From contig JAJKFJ010021321.1 of the NCBI GenBank assembly GCA_027382625.1, positions 1 to 64,000 on the forward strand: a stretch of DNA of 64,000 bases. Direction: 5' to 3'. The position numbers and the translations under genes are program-made. This DNA comes from Tetmemena sp. SeJ-2015 (Eukaryota > Ciliophora > Spirotrichea > Sporadotrichida > Oxytrichidae). The notes under the pieces were generated by a model, which was not told the DNA's origin, searched no databases, and saw nothing but the letters and a program-made list of their open reading frames with translations. Below, one piece after another: positions 12,447 through 21,749 of this stretch (position 1 is its first letter; the number at the start of each line of letters is the position of its first letter).

Positions 12447-12948
12447 TGCGAAGAGTGCGTAGGAAAAAATAATATGATCTATTAAATATAAAGGAGGCTT
12501 AGTAGATCACTCCTCCTTCTTGCCACCACAAGATATAGGTATTGAATAGATTAAGTATAATTTTGAAATTATCAAGAGAAATAATTTAATAAATCAAAAA
12601 CTATAGAAGATTAAGCAACTGTTCTATGTTTTTTTTATTGGTAACAGAAGTTTATTTTTTAACAAAGTTATTTAATCTTTCATAAATAAGTTCAGACAAA
12701 AGTGAAAAAGAGGTAATTAAAAATTATGCAAAAATTTAAATAATTTAAATAACTGAGGCATAATCTGAAGTAGATAAGTTAGGTTCATGTAGACGTTAGC
12801 TGAGGCTATACGATAGCCCTGAAAAGGATCTAATAGTCTCATATTTTCTCGCTTTAAATAAACCGAAGTTTAATATATTTCAGCTTCAAATCTCAAATTA
12901 AATCTCACAAAAATAAAACTTTGATTATACTTAAACATGAAAATTTTA
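12447..12948. other. intergenic AT-rich spacer
   Basis: Mostly AT-rich sequence with T-runs between the membrane-protein gene and the next leftward gene. A short upstream exon of the former may sit near 12480-12540; otherwise I see nothing. Confidence 0.4.
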
Positions 12949-14430
12949 TCAGTCGCTATCTGAGTCCATATCAACAAATCTAGAAGCTTACTTTTTCATC
13001 CCTAACTCTTTTATTGCTATGGATGTCTCATCGTTTTCTTATAATGGATTTCTGAGTCTCTCATTCTAATCTTCTTGCAAAGGGCATGTGAAACTTTGCT
13101 CAAAAAATTATTCAGGTAACTTCTTTAGAGAAATCTTAGGAGTAACTAATTGAACCTTGGGTTGAGGTTGGCTAAGTTTTAACGACTCCTCTTCATTTTA
13201 ACTTATAAATGGCTCTCTATTTGTGCTTCTAGCTTTTGTCAACTATAAGTTTGTGCTCTCTAATTTTATAATTTACTAAGGTGGGAGCTGATTATTTTAT
13301 ACTCTGTCAAAATTGTTCCTCACCAAATCTTTCTAATCAAGGCCTTGCCTTTATTACTTCTCATTATATGAAACTGTCTTTTTAAAGAACCCTACTATAG
13401 CTTATAACTTATTTTGAACCTAATCTTGGAAATTAATTCTTGAGATGCTCTTTTGCTGCTTGATATGAAATCTTCTCAAGTTTTGTTTGTCATTTTCCTT
13501 TTTTACATTTTCCAAAAGCACGTCCTAGAGTTTATATCCCGCTTAAGATTTGGATCTGGAGTGACCACCGACAATTGGACTTTCAATTTCTTGAGGCTGC
13601 TTATTTTGGATAGAATTAATCAGACTTTACTATTGTTCACTGGGCTCTTGATTTATCTGATTTTAAGGATTCTAAAGCTGTTCCTAATCCGATTTTATAG
13701 CTTATAATTAATTTTAATGGAATTCAATTTGAGCGGGTAAAATTTGATCTTCAGGATTCGTCAAACAACTTTAATTAGTAGTGCTTGTAAAGAGGATATT
13801 TTCTGGAGTGAGTTAAAACTTGCACTATTTTTAATATAGATTCTTTAAGACATTCATTTGATCTTCTTCTGAAATAGATATGTCCATTTGATCTCTATTG
13901 AAGGTTAATTTTTATTCTCTTTGAGTTTCAATTTAGCCAATATAGTTGAGAAAATTAATTTTAAATACATAATAAATTACTTTAGGATTGAATTATTTTT
14001 CTCTGTGAGTTATGATAAATTTAATGCAGCAATACTTCCTCCTTCTGGATTATTTGCAGAACTTATCTTGGAAGTGACTTTAGTTTATGAGGAATATTCA
14101 GATTCCATTTTCATGGGATCGAAAGGCCAAGTTTAGAAATTTCTCTTATCTATGATTGACATATCATGCATTTTCGGAGAAAGACAATCGAAAAAGTCTT
14201 CTTGCTCTTCATTTTCATTTAAATTATTGCCTTTAGCATAGGTATTGATTTCGTAAGTGCTTGGAGAGAGGCATTTAGGAAAATAATTACTTTCTAAGTA
14301 TTTTATGAAGTCTCTGTTCTGAGCTTAAGATTGCTTTCCCTCTTAAAATAAGCCATCTTGTTGTTACGGATTGCAAAAATCTTAGATAGTATTACGAGTG
14401 TTGTTACTTAGTTCCTTATTCCTAACCACT
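12949..14430 (-). CDS. Q/N/K-rich hypothetical protein
   Basis: The minus-strand frame is rich in Gln, Asn, Lys and Glu and ends in a very acidic tail (MDSDSD) at TGA 12951-12949. Coding character is clear in several pieces, for example KKENDKQNLRRFHIKQ near 13480 and NENEEQEDFFDCL near 14200. A GT-AG intron with a poorly defined start lies near 13930-13990. The 5' end is uncertain because the frame change near 14420 has no clear explanation. Probably a nuclear or cytoskeletal low-complexity protein; no domain is recognised. Confidence 0.45.
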
Positions 14431-14702
14431 CATTCAAATTCAAAATCGAAAGTTCATTTCCCTTGAGGAGAGGATTATCTTGAAGTTGGCGAATAAAAGG
14501 GCGTCACACTTTCTTCACAAGATAGAACTTAAATTGCAATTACCCTTTAAATTGGTGATGATGACATTTCTTGGGAAATTAAGTTTATTTTTACGTTCAT
14601 TTTTATATTTAAATTCACTAACAGGATTTATGAGTAGAATACTTTCAAAAGTGATTGTAAAGGTAATTATAATTGATTTTCTTCAGTCTTATTTTGTTAT
14701 AA

Positions 14703-17460
14703 ATGATAAAACCCAAATTACAAATTATAGCACTTCTGATAGCAAGTGCTGCTCAGATTCCGAGTTTAGCTTCCTCAAAGATTTTTCTTGCTTCTTCCTC
14801 TCAAGAAAGTGATTTAAAAAAGAGCTATCATGAGTATTTGCAAGAGTACAAGCATTTAATTAATTTGCATTTATTTATAAGCATTCAATCTTTCATAAAG
14901 ACTACTCCTTTGAAGAATTTAAAAAGGCTTAAGACAGAGTGCAGAAAAATAATTAAGCAAATTTAATATCAGATGATAGAGACCATTAAAAGAGAGATGA
15001 AAGGGAGGAAGAAAATAAGAATCAAGAAAAGATAAAGTCACCATCTTTATTTAGATAATATATCTTTCAAGATAGCATTGAATAAATTTTCAGCTCTTGA
15101 TTTGCAACTTAAAAATAAAGCAAGATCTGAAGATAAAGTCAAGAAGCAAATATTAATTCAAGACCCAAACGATCCTCCAGTTTACGATTAGACAGGCAAT
15201 TATCCAAGTGTCTGGGATTGGAGAAACTAAGCACTTAATTAAACAGAAGTGAGAGAAGATTTCTCAGTGTCCAATTACAGCTCTGCTTTTGCCATTAGTA
15301 CTGCTATTGAATATGCTTATGCATTAAAGTATCAGAACTTTACAAAGCTATATTTTTATCATTCTTAAAAGTTAAGTCCTTAACAAATTATTGATTGCTA
15401 CGAAAATTAGCCCACCTCTGACTTAGTCATGAGATCTAGTAAAAGGTTTAATGAAATTGACTCTGATGATGAAATATATGATATGCTTGAGTGGATCTCA
15501 GAATCTTCTCTGAGTTTCGAGAGTGAATATCCCTCGGCTTAGAAGAAATAAGAATGCGCATATTCTTTTTCTCAAGAAGGAGTTTAACTTGTTGGTTTAG
15601 GATCTAGAAAAATCTCATCAGCCATTACAGAAATTCTCAAGTCTGCTGTTTATAATTTGGGACCAGTTGTTACACATTTCTACACTAGCAGAAGCTTCTT
15701 TGATTACAAATCTGGAATCTATGATAATAGTGAATGCCTTGATGAACTTAATTAAATTATCTACCTCGTGATAGTTGGATATGGATTAGATTCTGAAAGT
15801 GGGAAGGCATATTGGATTGTCTAAAACTCTTGGGGAAAGGACTGGGGTGAAAATGGTTTTGCAAGAATTTTGATGGGCGAAAATCTTTGCGAGATAGAGT
15901 AATCTCCGATCATTCCCTATCAAGTCTAAGATCCTTCACTTTAGCCTCAGAGATAATACAGAAAAATTTTATTTGACAGAAATTCCACAGAGGCTATGTG
16001 CTAAGATGGATCCCCTGCTGCACTCTATCACTCGAAGGGATATGGATCTGGAAAAGACAAAGTGATCTTTTATTTCTATATATTTTTCGAGGGAGGGGCC
16101 TGGTGCTAAGGCACAACTTATGACGAAACGATGCTAGACTGCTACTTAAGAAGTTTCAGTGCTTATGGAACCTCAAATGACTATGACTTGCTTTGGCCAT
16201 AGCCTGTGAAATTCTCCAATGACCCCAATCTTGAACCTCACTGGTACAACTGGAACAAGTTCTATCTTTCATACTGCGATGGATCAGGGCATCAAGGCTA
16301 TAGAAAAGATCCCATCAATTATAATGGAAGGGATCTATACTTCAAAGGTCATTTATATAGCGGATTATTTTTAGTCAAAATAACACTATGGCTCAATTGA
16401 ACTATGTCATCAGCCTTTTCAAGGCTGAAAATATAGACACTTTCATGGTTTCAGGAGGGAGTGCAGGAGGACTCGCAGCCTTCTTCTGGATGGATTTCTT
16501 AGCCGATTATCTTCATCAGAAGAATCCCAATATCCATGTGTTTTATATTAAACTTATATATATTCCATATTCCATTCATTTAATCATTCGGCGTGTAATT
16601 GCATAAAATTGTTTGGTTCTCCAGACAGTGGATTCTTTTTAGATGTTGAGAAACTCAACGAAGGCATCTACTTCAACAGCTTCATGAAGAGTTTATACAA
16701 CATCAGCAACCAGGATGATTCATAATTTACTATTTTCAAGCACTCAAATATTTTTAAAGATTCTCTGTTCCCTAACTAAAAATGTATTGAGGGTTATAAG
16801 AAGATTGATGATAATCTGAAATACGCGTGCATGATGCCTGAATATCTAGTCAAGCACATAGATTCACCCATGCTCATACTTTAATCCCTTTACGATGCCT
16901 GGTAACTTCCCCAGCTAGTTGGAGTTCCCTGCCTATAAAGAATAATTATGTTTTTATGTTAAGCGATATGTCCTGGTCTGGAAATATTCTCTAGTGTTCT
17001 TAAAATTATAATTCACTCTAAAATCTAAGTTTAGTCTACTTGTCATCAATAGATTTTAAATTCTCCACAAGAGTTTGATATGATAGTCGGATTCAGAAAC
17101 AATCTCGTAAGCAGTCTAAAAAGCGCAGCTGCAGTGAAAAATAATCTCTCAGTGTGGGCTATTGGTTGTATCTTTCATGTTAAAGGCAATCCCAGATCTA
17201 GCGACTACTCTTCCATGTTCTAGGTTCCCCTGGGAAGCGGCAACACTTATGAGACGGTGCTTTTCGATTTCTAATAAAAGGTTGTTCAATCTCAAACTGG
17301 AAGGAAAGGCAACAAGCATACTAATTAATTTATTAGGCTAAATATTTCTAAGCATGGATTTACAGATGAGTATCAAATAATTCGCATCGACAGCCTCTAC
17401 TGGCCAGAAAATACAGGTTGCGCCTATTTCTAAATGGAGGATTAAAATACTCCTTAGTGA
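14703..17460 (+). CDS. secreted pseudo-papain fused to pectin acetylesterase/Notum domain
   Basis: The start MIKPKLQIIALLIASAAQ is a signal peptide. A propeptide-like helical region follows, then a C1A papain fold (WDWRNQ near 15215; WIVQNSWGKDWGENGFARI near 15815). The catalytic Cys is replaced: the GSCWAF position reads NYSSAF (Ser about residue 193). The catalytic His is Gln in ELNQIIYLV (about residue 351), and the oxyanion Gln is Phe. The active-site Asn of NSWG is kept. In the same frame a pectin acetylesterase/Notum domain follows, with CQDGSPAALYHSKG, FFEGGAWC, SNDPNLEPHWYNWNK, the nucleophile motif SGGSAGGLAAF, the Asp motif LYDAWQ and a His in GCIFHVKG. The esterase triad looks complete. 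Two pointer-flanked inserts interrupt the esterase part. The stop is TGA 17458-17460. There is no TGA between the two domains, so the fusion is read directly. Confidence 0.85.
16348..16373. other. candidate IES, 26 nt, pointer GTCA
   Basis: The direct repeat GTCA occurs at 16348-16351 and 16374-16377. Removing 26 nt joins TTC-AAA-GGT-CAA in frame (YFKGQNNTMAQ), matching the LYFRG motif of pectin acetylesterases. Splicing it as a 27-nt GT-AG intron gives the wrong frame and a TGA nine codons later. Confidence 0.75.
16539..16609. other. candidate IES, 71 nt, pointer TGTTT
   Basis: TGTTT at 16539-16543 and 16610-16614 flanks an AT-rich insert. Excision yields HVFGSPDSGFFLDV, the conserved DSGFF block of the esterase family. 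No GT-AG pair gives that frame. Confidence 0.8.
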
Positions 17461-17860
17461 ATCCAATTTTGTAAAAAGAACATTTTTAGATGCCTCTTGA
17501 ATATTAAATTTTCATATTGTAAATGCCTTTAAAAGTGAAATTCAGAGGAAATTTATTTTAGTAAATGATTGCTAATTTTCTGCTTTCTTTTTATAATTTA
17601 ATTTCTCTTGAATCATAGTTTAACCATGTCCAATATTTTGTCCATAATTCTAACTGACTAAAATTAGAGAAAGCATTTAATTAAATTTAACTTACATAGA
17701 ATGCTAGCAAAGCACTCAAATATTCTATATTCATTTCCTTATGTTAAGGTCAGCAACCTTCATTCTTTTCCATTGTACATGCGTAGCTGTATCCGTGTAT
17801 TTAGTAGAAGGGTTACTATTGCGGGTTGGTAAGATTTGATTAAGTGAGCTCAAAATTAAA
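17461..17860. other. convergent intergenic spacer
   Basis: About 400 bp of AT-rich sequence between the 3' ends of the fusion gene and the ADP/ATP carrier gene. No gene or repeat is seen. In a somatic genome of short chromosomes this would be a likely site of chromosome breakage, but no telomeric repeat or signal is visible. Confidence 0.4.
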
Positions 17861-19179
17861 TCAGAGTTAAGAAATCACAATTTATTTTAATTGAGCTAGT
17901 AAGCCACGATAGAAACCCTTATAGCCCTCGTTTGCAAGGGTCCATTAAACGCATTCTATTCCGCTGTTGAACAATTTAGTCTTCCTGCCTTGCTGCACCA
18001 TGATTCGACGCCTCACCACGTCAAACGGATATGCCGCGAGAGTAGCAAATAAAGTTATTACACCTCCATAGAATAGCTAGTTGAATAAAATATAATATTT
18101 TTATGATGGGATGAAAGTTTTTATAGTTAGCTATACTTGGCATAATTCCACTCATTAGCATGATTAAAAAAATGTAGAGATGCTCATCTATTTTTTTATT
18201 ATAAGATTGTTAGACCCGTATCGTATATTCCAAAATAGAGGCTGCGATAGATGAACACTCCAGAGAGAGAGACAGTCAACCCTTTGAAGAAACCTTGCAC
18301 TCCCTCGATCTGGTAAATTTTCCTGAAGCAGTCGAGCATGCCCTTGAACTCCCTATTTATCTAATTTGATATGGAGATAGTAGATTTAAATATTTCTCTT
18401 AGTGGTCCCTGGATCTGACTGCAGCCTAGAAACTACAAACACGAATGGATAGCCCAAGGCTATTTATGTTATGCCTGATAGACCTCCTGCTAAAATATTC
18501 TTTACTACCATTCTTGTTGGTTAAATTTTATTTCACAATGAAAATGTTATTTTATATTCGGATTTATTTAATAGAATAGAAATTATGTTAGCACTTATAA
18601 TTTGGAGAATCTCCTCTAGAATTGAGAAAGGAGGAAGTGTAGAAGTGCTTGGAGGAGAGGAGTAGCAAGTTTTGAGGGATAGAGGAGAGGCAGTTAGTAA
18701 AGTTACCCCTCCAGAATGACATGAGGCCCTGCTCAGTGTAGACCCTGAGTGCACAGTCAAGAAGGCCCTTGTACCTCTAGTCTGGGGCAAATTAGCTATG
18801 AACATGTTGCACTCAATGGCCTAAATAAAAAAGAGACAATTTGTTGGAGCTTAGTTTTATTTTCTACTTTAATTCCATTGTATCCAATTCAATAATATAT
18901 TTCCTAATTTCTTAGAACGGAATTCTTTTTTCTAATTAAAGAAGAGTAATTTGTTTAACTGTAATGTATTTTTCAATTGCTTTATATTTGACATAAAGTA
19001 ATAACATAAAGTAAACTTTTATTTATATATAAGAGTTTTGACTTGGAGGAGTGTTTTGATTCTATCGAAAGGTGCTAGTCCAGTCTTCGATATGATAGAG
19101 CCGAGCAGAGACTCTTTAAATGCGAGGATGTAGAAGTAGTAGGGTGAGTCTGAAAAAATTTGGTGGAATCAGTTCTCAT
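17861..19179 (-). CDS. mitochondrial ADP/ATP carrier, IES-interrupted
   Basis: Five coding blocks on the minus strand together spell a mitochondrial carrier of the ADP/ATP translocase type: ISKTGLAPFDRIKTLLQ, YKGLLDCALRVYTEQG with MSFWRGN, NILAGGLSGIT, REFKGMLDCFRKIY with YFGIYDTG, and AAYPFDVVRRRIMVQQG with FYRGLLAQLK. The ANT hallmark RRRMMM reads RRRIMV. The first and third PX[DE]XX[KR] motifs are intact. The second reads PFVFVV, so its acidic and basic residues are lost. The blocks are separated by four pointer-flanked inserts rather than GT-AG introns. The stop is TGA 17863-17861. The N-terminal start is uncertain; ATG 19179 is one option. The expected location is the mitochondrial inner membrane. 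Confidence 0.85.
18098..18192. other. candidate IES, 95 nt, pointer TTTTTAT
   Basis: TTTTTAT at 18098-18104 and 18193-18199 (plus strand). Excision joins TGLTILQQKYYIL to FNQLFYGG in frame within the carrier gene, giving the expected spacing before the third carrier repeat. Confidence 0.75.
18353..18395. other. candidate IES, 43 nt, pointer CT
   Basis: A 2-bp repeat CT (18353-18354, 18396-18397) bounds an AT-rich insert. Excision gives PGTTKREFKGMLDCF, the carrier matrix-helix region, in frame. The pointer is very short, so the edge is less certain than the insert itself. Confidence 0.6.
18500..18593. other. candidate IES, 94 nt, pointer CTT
   Basis: CTT at 18500-18502 and 18594-18596. Excision fuses SPNYK to NILAGGLSG (minus strand) in frame, matching the start of the second repeat of ADP/ATP carriers. 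Confidence 0.7.
18811..19040. other. candidate IES, 230 nt, pointer ACT
   Basis: ACT at 18811-18813 and 19041-19043 flanks a strongly AT-rich block. Excision joins DRIKTLLQ to VQHVHSQ in frame, as in the conserved ERVKLLLQVQH segment of ADP/ATP carriers. It is one of the longer inserts in the window. Confidence 0.75.
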
Positions 19180-19641
19180 ACTTCTGTAGTTGAAACATCT
19201 GCTCCTTAAAGTAAATACTTTGGAAATCACTCGGCTTTTACAACTACTGCTGCTTCTCCTTCTTTTTAGAATCATCGTCTCAAACATATCTTAAACTAGC
19301 ATAGTAAAAAAATATATCCTTTATAAGGTTAAGAGTTATTAAAAAATTTACTCTTGCTAAAATCCTGATCTAAATACTTTAATTAAGAGTGCAACTATAC
19401 AATTAAAAATGCTAACTATAGGTATCATATCATATCCTATTTTATGTTCTAATTTATTTTTCTGATTTAAATTGAATAAGTCTCCAGACATTTTGAAAAT
19501 TAGAATATTTTTGGAGCCCTCAACAATAATTATCGTCAATTAAACTTTGCTAATATTTTATTCTATGCCACTAAAGACGGAGCAGTCGTATATTGATAAG
19601 TAATTGGATTTTTCTTTAATCTAATTTGTATATAATCTGAA

Positions 19642-20074
19642 ATGAGCGGCAAAAGGAATTCCTCAAAGAACGGGAAAATCTAATTAGCAAAAGCAAGGTG
19701 AGGGAGCTACGACTTTAAAAATAACTGCCTTCTTCGATCGACAAGCCACAGTGCCCAAGGACCCAAATAGAACTAGCACAAGCGGAGGGTTCACTATTGG
19801 AATTGCAAAAACTAAGATGGATGCGGACAACAACCTCAAGGAACAGATTCAAGCTCAAAATAAATAAAGTGCACCGAGTAATTAAAATGGCAATGATTCT
19901 AGACCCTAAAATTCTTTTACTCAAAAATTTGTGATGTAGTAAAGCCATACTGATTAGAATTATTGCTAGATAAATATCAAATAGTCTCAAATTTTAGACT
20001 ACTAAAACTTTATCAATTTTTTTATTTAAAACTGTATTCTTATAATAAGAAGAAGACTACACTAGTTCATGTGA
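19642..20074 (+). CDS. small protein with PIP-box-like motif
   Basis: Starts MSGK at 19642. After removing a 13-nt pointer-flanked insert (19652-19664) the frame reads on through a basic, Gln-rich N-terminus into TTLKITAFFDRQ, which fits a PCNA-interacting motif with Thr in place of the first Gln (T-x-x-I-x-x-F-F). The rest is polar, Gln/Asn/Ser-rich and without a domain, to TGA 20072-20074. PCNA binding is inferred from this single motif near the N-terminus. The gene sits directly upstream of the macrodomain genes in the same orientation. Confidence 0.5.
19652..19664. other. candidate mini-IES, 13 nt, pointer AAAG
   Basis: AAAG at 19652-19655 and 19665-19668. Removing 13 nt restores one frame from the ATG through the PIP-box-like motif. 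A one-base sequencing error in the same interval would have the same effect. Confidence 0.4.
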
Positions 20075-20109
20075 TGATAATTAATTATATGTTTTAATGA
20101 TATAAAAGT

Positions 20110-21595
20110 ATGAAAATAGTCCGAGGGCAGATGCTTACGACTAGTTTAACCGAGAGTCAGAGGATAATAACTCAAGTCAGCATCTAAAAATAGAAAAATA
20201 CTCTTGCGAATGGCGTTTAAATGTTCAATCACAGCTAAACATTTAGTCACACTTAGCAAAAATAAACCAATTTAAAAGTTGCCAAGACCACCTCCTAAGA
20301 TATAGAGAGTAAGCATTTGAAACTTGATTCTGATTCATTTACCCCTTTCATTAATTGTGGTGGTAAACTTATATGCATAGTGAAGGAAGAAGACAGAGAA
20401 AGTTATGATTAGGAATCTCATTAAAGTCAGAGTCAATCAGTTAAAAATTAGATGAATAGAGAAGAGATAAAAGAGAGAAGACAGAATTAGGAGGAAGAGA
20501 AAGAAGAGGAGGTAAGATTTTTGAAGTTCCTAATTCTGATTAGAAAAATGACTCCACATCGAAATAGTCAAAGGGGGACAGATAAAAATCAACTGAGCAA
20601 AAAGGCAAAGAGAAAGAGATTTAGATTTTGAGCTTGATCCAAGAAAGAAATACTCAGTGAATTTTGAACGGGTGGTTTAAGATTTAAGTCTCCCAGGGAG
20701 ATATCACAGATGAGAAAGTGGATGCGATAACTAACGCTGCAAATGAATATCTTAGCCACGGAGCTGGAGTAGCAGGCGCTATTATGAGAAAAGGAGGATA
20801 GTAAGTTAGGGAGAGACATTTTATCGTAACTATTTATAGTGAAATCCAGAGAGAGTCAGACAAAATAGTTGAGAAGTATGGCAAAGTCAAAACTGGAAAT
20901 GCAGTCGTGACTGGCCCCGGAAAGATGGAGAATGTCAAATTAATTATCCATGCAGTTGGCCCAATTTGGAGAAATGTAAGATTCCTCACCTTCATTATTG
21001 AAACTAATTATAGAGAGAGCAAGATGTGGAAGACTTGAAGAGTTGTGTTTTCAACACTCTGAAATTAGCTCATAAGTACAAACTTGCTTCTGTCTCTATC
21101 CCAGCTATCTCTTCAGGCATCTTCGGCTTCCCCAAGAGACTCTGTGCTTAAATCCTCTTCAGCGTAGTTGAGGATTTTGTGAGGCAGTTGACTTTTTATG
21201 ACGAAGAAGATTAACTTATTCCAAAGACTACTATGAGAGTAGTGAGATTCACAAACTTTGACTATCCCACCAATGCTGTCTTTGAGCAGCAGTTTAGAGA
21301 AAACTATGTAGTTGAAAGTGAGGAATTCTAGAGTAGAATATAGAGAATTTAATAGGCCAAAGAAAGAAGGATGGCAGAGAGAATTAAAGAAGCTGAGAAA
21401 AGGGAATAGCAGCAGCAGCATACTTCGGAATAAGAAGGCCTTTCTAATTAAATGCAGTAGAGAAGTAGCTCAAGAGAGGAGCATTAAGAAAGGAGAAGGG
21501 AAGAAGAAAATATTACTCAGAAGTAATTGAAGAACTAGTTCGAGGAAAAGACTATCCTAAACTCCAATCATTAAAATGGAAAGCAGAGAAGATGA
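20110..21595 (+). CDS. macrodomain protein, tandem copy 1
   Basis: ADP-ribose-binding macro domain. The substrate loop reads [19 protein letters not shown] (near 20725) and the second loop [13 protein letters not shown] (near 21095). A shared C-terminal block follows ([19 protein letters not shown]), then a Lys/Glu/Gln-rich coiled tail to TGA 21593-21595. The N-terminal half is Gln/Ser/Lys-rich and unconserved. GT-AG introns fit at about 20511-20543, at 20801-20839 and after WRN (about 20976-21015). A 36-nt pointer-flanked insert removes an in-frame TGA. Whether it binds or hydrolyses ADP-ribose is not decided by the sequence; the NAAN asparagine is present. Confidence 0.8.
20625..20660. other. 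candidate IES, 36 nt, pointer ATTTTGA
   Basis: ATTTTGA at 20625-20631 and 20661-20667. The insert is a multiple of three but holds an in-frame TGA. Excision yields [14 protein letters not shown], matching [13 protein letters not shown] of the sister copies. Confidence 0.75.
20801..20839 (+). other. GT-AG intron at the GG^Q site (copy 1)
   Basis: GTAAGT...TTATAG, 39 nt, interrupting the codon after the Gly-Gly of the first macrodomain loop. It is placed because it joins GGY to EIQRESDKI in frame. It occupies the same codon as inserts in the three sister genes. Confidence 0.65.
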
Positions 21596-21749
21596 ACACT
21601 TTTGACCAAGAGACATAAAACTTGATTTTATTTGAAGCATACAATTGACGGTGAAAGATTAATTTCTTTGATTATTTTCTAAATTAAATTTCTAAGCTTA
21701 CAAAGAAAGAGCAACAAATATTTTTCTCCCATTATTAAAGATTTATTAA

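Noticed and set aside
13453..14966. Hydrophobic plus-strand open frames at 13453, 13921 and 14480
   Set aside because: They are antisense to polar coding sequence of the leftward Q/N-rich gene or precede the fusion gene; their Leu/Phe/Ile bias is the mirror of Lys/Asn/Gln codons.
16348..16374. 27-nt GT-AG intron in the esterase domain
   Set aside because: It begins GT and ends AG, but splicing it gives a frame that stops after nine codons and loses the conserved glycine; removal at GTCA repeats is the only solution that keeps the family motif.
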